From Thermoplasmata archaeon (GTDB taxonomy: Archaea; Thermoplasmatota; Thermoplasmata; Methanomassiliicoccales; Methanomethylophilaceae): 60,116 nt of DNA. The stretch covers positions 1 through 60,116 of the forward strand of contig SUSU01000007.1 in NCBI GenBank assembly GCA_015063225.1. The letters run 5' to 3'. Below, one piece after another: positions 42,576 to 52,667 of this stretch. How positions within the stretch are numbered: position 1 is the first letter of the stretch; each line of letters opens with the position of its first letter. The notes below the pieces were generated by a model that saw nothing but the letters and a program-made list of their open reading frames with translations, searched no databases and was not told the DNA's origin. The position numbers and the translations under genes are program-made.

Positions 42576-42583
42576 TTATAATC
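42576..42583 (-). promoter_or_regulatory. TATA box of the acyltransferase gene
   Basis: GATTATAA on the minus strand, about 29 bases before the ATG. Confidence 0.55.
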
Positions 42584-42656
42584 GATTGGACAGACGGAGA
42601 CTGTGTCGGGTGATGGAAAAAAGCAGAACGGAGCGTATCTTCGAACGCGGTTTGCC

Positions 42657-42674
42657 ACATATATCATAAAATAC
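42657..42674 (+). promoter_or_regulatory. Promoter region of the giant surface protein gene
   Basis: A/T-rich ACATATATCATAAAATAC, predicting a leader of about 55 bases that contains a short TCCAG-TTT-CTGGA hairpin before the ATG. Confidence 0.45.
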
Positions 42675-42748
42675 GGAAGAACGCACTGTCCTTATGTGCA
42701 TCCGTCCAGTTTCTGGATGTTTGGTTCATAACGGTCTGGGGATTATCG

Positions 42749-45700
42749 ATGAGCAAGTTTGGAACAACACACGTCGGGGAGGCGCCAGGGAAACCCTTCC
42801 ATGTCAGGATACTCGCAATAGCGGCGATTGTGCTGATGACCGTAACCGTCCTTTTCGCAGCGGGGTCGGTCGGTGCGAACGATGAGCCGGACGACGCGAT
42901 CGAAGTCACCGATGTGTTTCAGCTCATGGATGCACTCCGGCCGGAGAACAACGGAAAGACCGTGAAACTCACGGGCACGGACGACGGCTACAGGAGGGAT
43001 TGTGCCCAACTGGATCTGTACGTCGTTCCCGGCGAGTCGGAATGGGGCATGACCATCGATCTGAACGGCCATAAGGTCAATCCGCTCACCACCGATCCGC
43101 CACGTGAGTTGTCGACAAACACGAGATTCCTCAAGATCGGCGCCGGGGTATCCATAACCATCAGGGATTCCAGTGATAACGGGACGGCCGTCATCATGAA
43201 CTCCATGGTGTGGGGCGATATTCCGAAGGAGAAAAACTTCGGAGGCGCCATCTGGAACGACGGGAACCTCACGATAGAGGGCGGAACAATCAGGAACGGC
43301 CGTGCCGAGTATGACGGAGGGGCCATCTACAATGACGTGCACGGAGTTCTCAACATCAAGGATACCACCTTCGCCCTCAGTCAGGCCGAAAGGAACGGCG
43401 GCGCCATCTACAACAAGGGAGTCGTCTCCATCCAGAACTGTTCCTTCGCCGGCAATTCCGCCGGCGAGAAGGGCGGTGCCATCTACAATGAGGGCACTGT
43501 CATCATCGATCAGACACACTTTACCATGAACAGGTCCAAGGAGTACGGAGGCGCCATCTACAACGCGGAGAACGCCAAGTTGCTGATGACCGCTGGCGAG
43601 ATAAGCAACAGCGAAGCCCTGGCCGGGAGTGCAGTCTATAACGAATCCGGCGTCGTTTGGAACACCGAAAGCGGGTCGCATTGGGCGGCCGATATCACAG
43701 GTACAGAATTCAGGAACAACGCCGCATACAGGGACGATTCGGGAACGTATGAGGTCACAGGTTGCGGAGGGACCGTCTACAACACCGCGGGCGGCAACAC
43801 ATCCCTGAAGGACGTCTTCATCAAAGGCAGCGTGGCCGAGATCAACGGAGGGGGGCTGTACAACCGTGGTACGATGTCCGTCACCGGCTCGACCATCGAC
43901 GGCTGTTCAGCGAATACCACGGAAACGCAGATGGGTTACGGCGGAGGGATCTTCAACGAAGGGGATCAGGCGGTGCTGACCGTCAGGAACACCACCGTAT
44001 CCGGCAACGCAGGGACTTATGGATTAGGGATCTGTAACGTGCCAGCGGGCAGCGACCTCGATTCCATCGGCAACCACGTCACCCTGGAATCATGTATCAT
44101 CAGAGAGAACGGAACGGAAGAAAAAGAGGGGGACCAAGGGAGCGGCGTGTACAACACCGGTGTCATGGAAATCACAGGCGTTGATTTCATCAAGAATGTA
44201 GGCAACGTCGGCGCAGGGATCTTTACCGGGGGCAGGATTGTGCTGAACAACTCCAATTTCGAGTCCAACACGGCCATAGGGGGTTCCGGAGGTGCGATCT
44301 ACATCGATTCCGGAACGGTCACGGCGGAAAACGTGACCATGAAGAAGAATGTCTCCAAGGCGCAGGATGGAGGGGCCATCTGTCTCTTCGGTGAAAGCAC
44401 ACTGAATCTCGGTACATCTCTGATCACCGAAAACGAGGCCCTGCTGTACGGAGGCGCCATCAAGGTGGATCGCGGAGCGGTGTTCAGTATCCATGGGACT
44501 GTCAAGATCTACGACAACAAGGCGATGTTCGGTAAGAACGTGGTCCTCTGCGAAGGGGAGACCATCGGTTTCTCCGGCCCGGTCGATCCGTCGTCCAGAA
44601 TCGACTTCGCCATGGAGGATCCGTACAAACCCTTCACGGACCACTTCAACACATACTCCTGTCTCCAGAGCGTGTTCACGTACAACGAGGTCAGCGGATT
44701 CCCGTTCAAGCAGGATCTGGCGGATACCCAGCAGCCCGAACTCTTCTGTGATTACGGACTGTGGAACGCATCCAAGACCGGTATGACGCTCGTCAGGACC
44801 TGGGACGAGCTCAAGAGTCTGGCCGATGACAGCGGAACGCCCAACGGGACCGAGGTCGCACTGGCTAACAACATATACGCCGACGGCAGGGACTGCATTA
44901 CGGTCACCAGGAACATAATCCTGGATTTGAACGGATTCACCATAGACAGGCAGCTGGACGGAAAGGATGACGACGGGCAGGTGTTGGTGGTACGGGCGTA
45001 CACCACCCTGACCATCAAGGACACCATAGGCACGGGAAAGATCACCGGCGGTTACGCCAAGAACGGAGGCGCGATCAACATCCATGACGGCTCCAAGCTG
45101 GTCTTCGAGGGCGGGATCATCATTGACAACAGGGCTTCCAGTAAGGGCGGGGCAATCTACAACAACGGCGACCTGGAGATGACCGGCGGTTATGTGGTCT
45201 GCAACACCTGCGAAGATGACGGGGGTGCCATCTACTGCGATGACGACGATGGTTGCAGGATGAACCTCCACAACGTCGTGTTCTTCAAGAACAGGGTGAT
45301 AGATGGAGACGACTCCGGTGACGGAGGGGCACTCTACCTCGACTACAGGAACACCGGCACCATACAGGACTGCAGATTCATCGGGTGTTCGAGCGGGTAC
45401 GGAAAGGGCGGCGCCATCTACATGGAAGCCGATGACAGTATGCTCTACATCATCGATTCCGTCTTCACCAACAACTATTCCGGGGAAGAGGGAGGGGCGA
45501 TCTGCATCGTCGACGGGGGACTGGAGATCTCCGGCGACAATACCGTCTTCATGAACAACAACGCCCATGACTGCGGCGGTGCGGTCTTCACCGACGAGCG
45601 CAAGGTCGTCGTCAGGGACGGCCCGAAGTTCTATCAGAACGTGGCGGACAACCACGGCGGGGCATTCTACACCGAGGGCATCATCGAACTGATCGGCGGG

Positions 45701-48700
45701 GTCGACGTCAGCTACAACCGTTCCGGCGGGAACGGAGGGGCCATCTGCATAAAGGACGGGTCTACGGTCAACATCCACAGCGGCGCGATACTCGGATACA
45801 ACCATGCCGGCGGGAACGGAGGCGCCATCTATGTCACGGACAACGGGAACCTCAACCTGTGGGGAGGCACGATCGAATACAACACCGCCGACGGTGTCGG
45901 CGGAGGTATCCTGATGGACCACGATGCCGACGATCTCGATATCAAAGGCGGCCCTGTCGTGAGGTACAACGAGGCCTCCGAAGGCAACGGCATTTATCTG
46001 GACTCCTGCCGCATCAACGTCACGGGCCCTCTCGAGAAGACCGCGAGCATCTATGTGACGCTGAAGAGCCAGACCGGCTGCTTCACAAACGGATACAGCG
46101 AACACAACAGCGACTGGGCCCCGTCCGCATTCTTCGATTCCGCCGAGGGATTCCTGGTCGTCCTGGACGGGAGCGAGGCATCATTAAGCACGATGTCTCC
46201 CGGCAGTATGGCCGACGGATCCAACTTCATCGACTGGACCGACCAGATCACCGACTACTATTCCCTGAGCGACAAGAACTGGATGTCGGGGATCTCCGGA
46301 GAGAGGAGGATTAACGAGATCAACATTCCGGGGACCCATGATTCGAGCATGAAGAGGACGGAGTCCCGTTTCTCGGCGTCCGTCGGGGATTTCATGCACA
46401 TGCACTACATGGCTCAGACCCAGTATCTGTACATCAACGAGCAGCTCAATGCCGGTGCGAGGCTGTTCGACATACGTGTCAACAATATGCACCTCGTTCC
46501 GTCCCACGACGCCAGCATATGGGAGAGGCTGATGGCCGCGGAATGGGGTATCCTGACCTGGTCTGGCGGGACCGTATACGATCTCGAGGACGATGGGGAG
46601 AACCTCTGGACCTGCCACGGTAAGAACAAGGTCGGCGGAACATTCTACGCCATGAAGTCGAACGGGGACGATCAGAGTGTGGACGACGTACTCAACTGGA
46701 TGACCAATTTCCTGATCATGCATCCGACCGAGACCCTCATCGTCGGTTTCCAGGCCGAGACGCAGGATGATGACGAGGAAAACGTGAGGATAACCAACGA
46801 GCGCATGTACCAGAAGCTGTATGCGTTATCCCAGAAGATCAACCCCTCGACAGGCAAACCGTTCATATTCATCGAGGACGGTCGTCAATTCGGGGACGAT
46901 TTCACGGAATATCCGTACCTGAAGGACTGCCGCGGCCAGATGGTGGTCTACGGCGACGGCATCGGAGGGATCAAGGATATAATCCCCCCTGTGACGGCCG
47001 CGTACTCCCAGGATGTGGACTTCAACTGTTCGATAGAGGATAAGAGGCAGAGCATCAACAGGTTCATCAACCAATACATCGACGGTGCGGACGGCAGATA
47101 CATCCCCTCCGATGTCACCGAACACCTGGATGTCATCTACAACATAGGTTTCAACGTCGGGCCCACGAGTACCAAGTACTACGTCGGTAAGTACTTCGAG
47201 AGTTTCGTCGACAAGCACATCGGACCCCTGTACAATGCCGATCAGCTGCTCCCCGACTTCTTGGCCGAAGGCAAGGCATTCGACCAGAGGGGGAAATATG
47301 TCGGATGGGTGAAGACCGACGGTGCCAAGGCCGTAAATTACGGGTACATCTGGAGATCCAATTTCCCCGACCCGATGGATGAGAGCTCCCCGTTCACACT
47401 GAACTACGCGACCGTCAGGGTGGAATCCGGACTCGGTGCATACCCGGTCGCCACATACCAACAGCTGTACGGGTCCACCTTCACCGTCCCGGGCTGCATC
47501 TACGAGGACAAGGGCGACCTGGAATTCGCAGGGTGGTTAGCCGGCGACACATTCTACGAGCCGGGGGCCGAATACATAGTGACGGGGGACGTGACGTTCG
47601 TCGCCGCATGGAAGGATGTCAACATCGTGACAGTCAGCTTCGTCAACTATGACGGCACGGAGCTCGATACCATCCACTTCGTTCCCGGTACAACCGCCGC
47701 GGACATCACGGCCCAGGCCCCTGCGGCAGCCAGGGAGGCCACGGCACAGTACACCTATGTGTTCTCCGGATGGGAACCCGCGATAGCCGATGCCACCGAG
47801 AGCATTACTTACACCGCCCGGTTCGATGAGGTACTCAACACCTACACCGTGACATGGATGACATGGGACGGAATTACACTGGTCGAGAGGGACGAGAACG
47901 TCGGTTACGGCAGCATGCCGTCCTACGATGGCCCCGTTCAGACCAGGGATGAGACGGTCCAGCACACATTCGAGTTCATCGGATGGTCGGACAGCGTCGA
48001 CAGTCCGGACGGCAAGCCCGTATCGGACCTTCCCGAGGTGACCGGGGATGCGACGTACTATGCATCCTTCAAGAAGGTTGTCAAACAGTACACCGTCAGA
48101 TTCGTCGACTGGGACGGCACCGTGCTGTGGGAAGGTCTCTACGACGTCGAAACGGATCCTTCGGTGTTCAGACCCCTCTTTCCGGTCAGGCAGCCGTCCG
48201 AGGGCATATACTACGAGTTCGCCGGATGGTCGCCCGAACCCGCCACGGTGACGGCCGATGCCACGTATACGGCGACCTACAACGAGACGGATGTGCTGAG
48301 ATACTGCATCACATTCATGGATTGGGATGCGAAGATCATATCCAGGGCATGGTACGAGGCAGGCACCAGCTATGCGGACATCGTCGTCCCCGAGGATCCC
48401 GTGTGGGAGCCTACGACACAGTACACGCACGTATTCGCCGGATGGAGCCCCTCGGTCCCTGCCGCCGGCGAGGTCATCGAGTCGGTCACTTTCACCGCAC
48501 TCTACGACTCCGTGGTGAACAAGTACACCGTGAAGTTCTTCGATTGGGACGGGACCGAACTGAGTTCCGCGGAATACGATTTCGGCACCCCCGCCGACAG
48601 TATCGTCAGGCCCGCGGACCCCGTCAGGCAGAAAGACGACCATTACGAATACCTCTTCTCGGGGTGGAGTCCCGCGATCATCGATGTGGGTGCGGACATG

Positions 48701-51700
48701 TCCTATATGGCGACCTATTCCCATCAGTCGAGGACCTTCACCGTCACCTGGAAGAACTACGACGGTCAGGTCCTGGAGACCGATACGGGCGTGGAGTACG
48801 GGGCCATCCCGGAATACAACGGCGCGACACCGTTGAAGCCGCAGGACGAGAAGGACAGGTTCGAATTTGCCTCCTGGGACCCTCAGCTCGCGTTCGTAAC
48901 GCAGGATACCACGTATACCGCAAAGTTCGAAGCGATAGGGCTGCCGTTCATGATCACCTTTGTCCTCAACGGCGGCGCACTCAACGAAGGTTGCCCCGAC
49001 AAGATCCCGTATGCGCACGGGGACAGTGTGTGGCTCTACGAAGCCGACCGTGTCTCCAGGGGCTGTTATTACTTCGGTGGCTGGTACGACAATCCGGAGC
49101 TGACCGGGGATATGATAGCCCAGGTCGGCAGCGAGGATTACGGTGACAAGACCTTCTATGCGAAGTGGGACCCCGTAACGTACGACATATTCTTCAATAA
49201 TGTCGACGAGGCTGAAGACTATCCTGCCTTGATCTCTTACAACATAGAGACGCCCACGTTCACCATACTCCGTCCTGCTGTCGGAGGATTCACATTCATC
49301 GGCTGGACCGATGACGGCGTTTATGACGAACCGATCAAGATGGATGTGACGATCGAGCAGGGTTCCTCAGGAACAAGGCGGTTGATAGCGCATTGGGAAG
49401 CGGTGGAATACGGTATCGAATACTATGACGGTCAGAACATGCTGACAGGCATAGTGCCGGGATCGTATCTTCACCAGGCACAACCGGTATTCCCACAGGT
49501 CGCCGACGAGATCCTTCTCGGACCGTTGCCGGAAAAGGACGGTTTCGTGAGGGTGGGATGGTACACGACCAGCGATTTCCAGGATGGAACCGAGATCCTG
49601 AGCTTCCCTGCGACGGACATCGGTATCAAGAAGGTCTACGCCAAATATGAGGCCAGAAGCGATGTCTATTGGGAGGCGCTGCCGACTGCGGTAGACGGCC
49701 TCGTCTGCGACGGGAACGAGAAGACACTGATCGCCGCCGGAACGCCTGTCGGAGGCACTGCGCAATACAGGGCGGGAGATGAGGGTGACTTCAGTACCGA
49801 ATTGCCGAAAGCCACAGAAGCAGGGGAGTATCGTATCTGGTACAAGATAGTCGTCGACGATATCGACGTCGACGTGAGCTGGGTCCTGGTCACCATCGTC
49901 AAACCCTCTCCCACTATAGACCAACCGCCTGTTGCCGTGACAGGACTGGAATACAACGGAGAGACCCAGGACCTGGTGATCAAGGGATCTGCATCGGGAG
50001 GCACGATGCTCTACAGCATCGACGGGGAGGTGTTCACGGTATATTCCATGCGCGGACACACTGTCGGGGAATACAAAGTATGGTACAAGGTCCGCGGCGA
50101 TGATAACCACTGCGATTCGGAAGTGTTCGGACCGATCATCGTGACCATCGACAAGGGTTCGCCGGAGACCCCTCCCGTTCCGACAGTGAATACGCTGACA
50201 TATAACGGGCAGCCTCAGCAACTGGTCAGCGCCGACCCGTCCTGGGACATCGTCATCCAGTACAGTCTGGACGGAACCAACTACTCTGCCGAGATACCGA
50301 AGGCGACCGATGCGGGATCGTACACCGTGTACTATATGGTGAAGGACGACCCCAACTACAAGGATACGGAACCCGGAACGGTCGCCGTGACGATAGCCAA
50401 GCTCTCGGCGGAATGGTTGATGAACCCGCTGCCCATGACCCTCAAGTACACCACGCATGCGTATCCCCTGCTCTTCAGCGGGATCGCTTCCAACAGCAGA
50501 CCGCTGTATAGGGTGGGCGACACCGGCGATTACTCACCGGAGGTCCCGACGGCAGCCAATCCCGGATCATACGTCATCTGGTACAAGATCGATGACGCCG
50601 GCGGCAACTACGAGGTCCCGGCGGAGAGTTCCCTGACTACTGTCATCAAGATCCCCATCCACCTCACGGTATCCCTCGAAGGATGGGATTACGGCCAGGG
50701 GCCCAACCAACCCGTCGTGTCCGGGAACGTCGGCGAGGCGCCGGTCACGTTCGAGTACAAACCGAGAGCCGGCGGGGACAGCGACTATGCTGCAGACGTA
50801 CCCACGGATGCCGGGGAGTACACGGTCAGAGCGACAGCGGTCGATACCCCCGAGTTCATCAAGGGCTCCGCCACCGCTGACTTCACCATCGCGAAGGCAG
50901 CGTTCACACCGACAGTCTCGATTAACGGATGGACCTACGGCCAGGAACCCAACGCCCCGGCGGTGGACGGGAACGTCAGCGGCGGATCGGTGACGTTCAG
51001 GTACAAGGAGAAGGGTGCTTCGGACAGCACATACTCGAAGACCGTGCCTGTCAATGCCGGCAGCTATGTGCTGAGGGCGGAGATATCCCCCACCACCAAC
51101 TACGACGGGGCGGCGGCATATGCGGAATTCACGGTCGCAAAGGCGGCCATAGCCCCTTCGGTGACCGTTGAAGGATGGGTCTACGGTGAGGCCCCACGCG
51201 TGCCGGCGGTGGTCGGCAACGACGGCAACGGGGCCGTGACCTTCCTGTACAGGGAGCAGGGGGCCACCGATTATTCCGCTGAGGTACCAGTCAATGCCGG
51301 AAGCTACGAACTGAAGGCCGACGTACCCGAAACGGCCAACTATCTGGGCGGTTCGGCCACCGCGACATTCTCGATAACCAAGGCCAGCGTCACCATCGTT
51401 GCGGCCGATAAGAGCAAGGTCTACGGATCGGCCGATCCGAAGTTGACGGCGGCCGTCATCTGGCAGACTGGAGGTCCGGCGGGAATGGTATCGTACACTC
51501 TCTCCAGAACAGCGGGCGAGGATGTCGGTGAATACGTCATATCGGTATCCGCGGAATCCAACGACAATTATGACGTCATCGTACAGCAGGGAAAGCTCTC
51601 GATTCTGAAGGCATCCATCACCATCGATGCGAACGATGCGTCCAAGATCTACGGATCTGCCGATCCCGAGCTCATCGCCACGGTCGTATGGAACACCGGC

Positions 51701-52387
51701 GGTCCGATAGGCTCGGTCACATATGATCTGTCCAGGGCAGCGGGCGAGGACGTCGGTGCCTACGTGATATCGGTGTCCTCGCAGTCCACACCGAACTACA
51801 CCGTGAAATCGGTCAGCGGAGGCACGTTCACCATTTCGCCGCTGGTCGCCGAACTGATATGGAACAGTGTGTTCACCTATGACGGGACGGAACATCTCCC
51901 GACCGTTTCGATCGGCAATCTCGTCGAGGGCGATGAATGCACCGTGACCGTTCTGGCGGTAGCACAGATCCATGTTGGCACATACGATGCGGATGCGACC
52001 GGGCTCGACAACGATAACTATGTGTTGCCGGAAGTCACGGTAACGCAGTTCGTCATCGATCCAAAGGTCGTGACCCTCGAATGGTCCTGTGATGCGTTCC
52101 TCCATGATGGCAAATCCCATGCGCCCGCCGCTTCGGTTGGCAATCTCGTCGAAGGCGATGAATGCACCGTGACCGTCTCGGTGGATGGGAAACACACGGA
52201 GGTCGGAGAGTACACCGCCGTGGCCACTGAGCTGAGCAACCCCGACTATGCGCTTCCGGACGAGCCGTCCTTCAGGTACGACATAGTCAGCAAGAATGAA
52301 ATGCTCAAGGATGTATCGATAGGATCCGCGCTGGCCATAATCATGATGAGCGTTGCCCTGATAGCCTTGTGCAGGCCCCGTCAGTAA
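42749..52387 (+). CDS. Giant adhesin-like surface protein with a PI-PLC-like domain
   Basis: 3212 residues in one frame. Order: signal peptide (about 20-42); beta-helix module 1 with about 14 GGAIYN-type rungs (residues 160-570); module 2 with about 11 rungs (770-1055), each module opened by a DLNG(H/F) strand; a PI-PLC X-like domain (about 1175-1555) with INIPGTHDSS (His1197, Asp1198), ARLFDIRV (Asp1241, Arg1243) and TCHGKN (His1290), matching the catalytic His/Asp/Arg/His set of bacterial PI-PLC; six InlB-like WDGTEL...F(S/A)GWSP repeats plus three Flg_new-type repeats (1575-2300); Ig-like, GWxYGxxP and KVYGSADP (MBG) repeats (2305-3175); and a C-terminal membrane helix (3188-3207) with a basic tail. 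It should stand on the outer cell face. Binding to host glycans or mucus is inference; the phospholipase fold is the unusual part. No sortase motif is seen. Confidence 0.9.
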   Translation: MSKFGTTHVGEAPGKPFHVRILAIAAIVLMTVTVLFAAGSVGANDEPDDAIEVTDVFQLMDALRPENNGKTVKLTGTDDGYRRDCAQLDLYVVPGESEWGMTIDLNGHKVNPLTTDPPRELSTNTRFLKIGAGVSITIRDSSDNGTAVIMNSMVWGDIPKEKNFGGAIWNDGNLTIEGGTIRNGRAEYDGGAIYNDVHGVLNIKDTTFALSQAERNGGAIYNKGVVSIQNCSFAGNSAGEKGGAIYNEGTVIIDQTHFTMNRSKEYGGAIYNAENAKLLMTAGEISNSEALAGSAVYNESGVVWNTESGSHWAADITGTEFRNNAAYRDDSGTYEVTGCGGTVYNTAGGNTSLKDVFIKGSVAEINGGGLYNRGTMSVTGSTIDGCSANTTETQMGYGGGIFNEGDQAVLTVRNTTVSGNAGTYGLGICNVPAGSDLDSIGNHVTLESCIIRENGTEEKEGDQGSGVYNTGVMEITGVDFIKNVGNVGAGIFTGGRIVLNNSNFESNTAIGGSGGAIYIDSGTVTAENVTMKKNVSKAQDGGAICLFGESTLNLGTSLITENEALLYGGAIKVDRGAVFSIHGTVKIYDNKAMFGKNVVLCEGETIGFSGPVDPSSRIDFAMEDPYKPFTDHFNTYSCLQSVFTYNEVSGFPFKQDLADTQQPELFCDYGLWNASKTGMTLVRTWDELKSLADDSGTPNGTEVALANNIYADGRDCITVTRNIILDLNGFTIDRQLDGKDDDGQVLVVRAYTTLTIKDTIGTGKITGGYAKNGGAINIHDGSKLVFEGGIIIDNRASSKGGAIYNNGDLEMTGGYVVCNTCEDDGGAIYCDDDDGCRMNLHNVVFFKNRVIDGDDSGDGGALYLDYRNTGTIQDCRFIGCSSGYGKGGAIYMEADDSMLYIIDSVFTNNYSGEEGGAICIVDGGLEISGDNTVFMNNNAHDCGGAVFTDERKVVVRDGPKFYQNVADNHGGAFYTEGIIELIGGVDVSYNRSGGNGGAICIKDGSTVNIHSGAILGYNHAGGNGGAIYVTDNGNLNLWGGTIEYNTADGVGGGILMDHDADDLDIKGGPVVRYNEASEGNGIYLDSCRINVTGPLEKTASIYVTLKSQTGCFTNGYSEHNSDWAPSAFFDSAEGFLVVLDGSEASLSTMSPGSMADGSNFIDWTDQITDYYSLSDKNWMSGISGERRINEINIPGTHDSSMKRTESRFSASVGDFMHMHYMAQTQYLYINEQLNAGARLFDIRVNNMHLVPSHDASIWERLMAAEWGILTWSGGTVYDLEDDGENLWTCHGKNKVGGTFYAMKSNGDDQSVDDVLNWMTNFLIMHPTETLIVGFQAETQDDDEENVRITNERMYQKLYALSQKINPSTGKPFIFIEDGRQFGDDFTEYPYLKDCRGQMVVYGDGIGGIKDIIPPVTAAYSQDVDFNCSIEDKRQSINRFINQYIDGADGRYIPSDVTEHLDVIYNIGFNVGPTSTKYYVGKYFESFVDKHIGPLYNADQLLPDFLAEGKAFDQRGKYVGWVKTDGAKAVNYGYIWRSNFPDPMDESSPFTLNYATVRVESGLGAYPVATYQQLYGSTFTVPGCIYEDKGDLEFAGWLAGDTFYEPGAEYIVTGDVTFVAAWKDVNIVTVSFVNYDGTELDTIHFVPGTTAADITAQAPAAAREATAQYTYVFSGWEPAIADATESITYTARFDEVLNTYTVTWMTWDGITLVERDENVGYGSMPSYDGPVQTRDETVQHTFEFIGWSDSVDSPDGKPVSDLPEVTGDATYYASFKKVVKQYTVRFVDWDGTVLWEGLYDVETDPSVFRPLFPVRQPSEGIYYEFAGWSPEPATVTADATYTATYNETDVLRYCITFMDWDAKIISRAWYEAGTSYADIVVPEDPVWEPTTQYTHVFAGWSPSVPAAGEVIESVTFTALYDSVVNKYTVKFFDWDGTELSSAEYDFGTPADSIVRPADPVRQKDDHYEYLFSGWSPAIIDVGADMSYMATYSHQSRTFTVTWKNYDGQVLETDTGVEYGAIPEYNGATPLKPQDEKDRFEFASWDPQLAFVTQDTTYTAKFEAIGLPFMITFVLNGGALNEGCPDKIPYAHGDSVWLYEADRVSRGCYYFGGWYDNPELTGDMIAQVGSEDYGDKTFYAKWDPVTYDIFFNNVDEAEDYPALISYNIETPTFTILRPAVGGFTFIGWTDDGVYDEPIKMDVTIEQGSSGTRRLIAHWEAVEYGIEYYDGQNMLTGIVPGSYLHQAQPVFPQVADEILLGPLPEKDGFVRVGWYTTSDFQDGTEILSFPATDIGIKKVYAKYEARSDVYWEALPTAVDGLVCDGNEKTLIAAGTPVGGTAQYRAGDEGDFSTELPKATEAGEYRIWYKIVVDDIDVDVSWVLVTIVKPSPTIDQPPVAVTGLEYNGETQDLVIKGSASGGTMLYSIDGEVFTVYSMRGHTVGEYKVWYKVRGDDNHCDSEVFGPIIVTIDKGSPETPPVPTVNTLTYNGQPQQLVSADPSWDIVIQYSLDGTNYSAEIPKATDAGSYTVYYMVKDDPNYKDTEPGTVAVTIAKLSAEWLMNPLPMTLKYTTHAYPLLFSGIASNSRPLYRVGDTGDYSPEVPTAANPGSYVIWYKIDDAGGNYEVPAESSLTTVIKIPIHLTVSLEGWDYGQGPNQPVVSGNVGEAPVTFEYKPRAGGDSDYAADVPTDAGEYTVRATAVDTPEFIKGSATADFTIAKAAFTPTVSINGWTYGQEPNAPAVDGNVSGGSVTFRYKEKGASDSTYSKTVPVNAGSYVLRAEISPTTNYDGAAAYAEFTVAKAAIAPSVTVEGWVYGEAPRVPAVVGNDGNGAVTFLYREQGATDYSAEVPVNAGSYELKADVPETANYLGGSATATFSITKASVTIVAADKSKVYGSADPKLTAAVIWQTGGPAGMVSYTLSRTAGEDVGEYVISVSAESNDNYDVIVQQGKLSILKASITIDANDASKIYGSADPELIATVVWNTGGPIGSVTYDLSRAAGEDVGAYVISVSSQSTPNYTVKSVSGGTFTISPLVAELIWNSVFTYDGTEHLPTVSIGNLVEGDECTVTVLAVAQIHVGTYDADATGLDNDNYVLPEVTVTQFVIDPKVVTLEWSCDAFLHDGKSHAPAASVGNLVEGDECTVTVSVDGKHTEVGEYTAVATELSNPDYALPDEPSFRYDIVSKNEMLKDVSIGSALAIIMMSVALIALCRPRQ
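51914..51951 (+). repeat. 38-base near-identical repeat, copy 1
   Basis: Encodes GNLVEGDECTVTV in the last repeat pair of the giant protein; the second copy at 52139-52176 differs at one base, showing a recent duplication or gene conversion. Confidence 0.75.
52139..52176 (+). repeat. 38-base near-identical repeat, copy 2
   Basis: Second copy of the repeat at 51914, in the same reading frame of the giant protein. Confidence 0.75.
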
Positions 52388-52438
52388 ACCCTTAACCCGC
52401 GATGACGCTACTATCAGCACTAGGGTCATCGCCCATGT

Positions 52439-52456
52439 CCCCGCCGAATGGCGGGG
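52439..52456 (+). terminator. Terminator after the giant gene
   Basis: CCCCGCC/GGCGGGG, 7 bp with a 4-base loop GAAT, followed by CGATCCTTTCCTTT. A GATGAC/GTCATC stem precedes it at 52401-52430. Confidence 0.65.
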
Positions 52457-52667
52457 CGATCCTTTCCTTTGAGGGCTAGGGTGCCGGATTCGTGTCCGTC
52501 GGGATCCAAAATTCCAAACGAGTCTCCGTTGGGAGATCTGGACAAAAGTGGTCCCCACTCCCTGATTTGGATTTGAGTAGAACGTGTTCTAACTAATTGA
52601 AGAAGAGCAGGCGGTTTTTGGGCCGCCCGTAAGGCGTTTGTCGAACCTCTATGTTGTAACCGAAAGA

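Noticed and set aside
42551..42667. N-terminal extension of the acyltransferase
   Set aside because: The TATA box at 42576-42583 lies inside it, and the first membrane helix pattern starts at the downstream ATG.
43230..46000. Repeating GGAGGCGCCATCTACAA-type motifs suggestive of a CRISPR or satellite array
   Set aside because: Spacing and sequence vary and the copies stay in frame, encoding beta-helix rungs. There are no equal-length spacers.
44090..46105. 671-codon open frame on the minus strand inside the giant gene
   Set aside because: It is a shadow of the plus-strand gene caused by its GC-rich codons; the plus frame has clear repeats and catalytic motifs. The same applies to long minus frames at 47537, 49367 and 50567.
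52490..52530. Remnant tRNA 3' end as integrase attachment site
   Set aside because: A stem with TTCGTGT loop resembles a T-arm but lacks the invariant A58, and no matching acceptor half was found.
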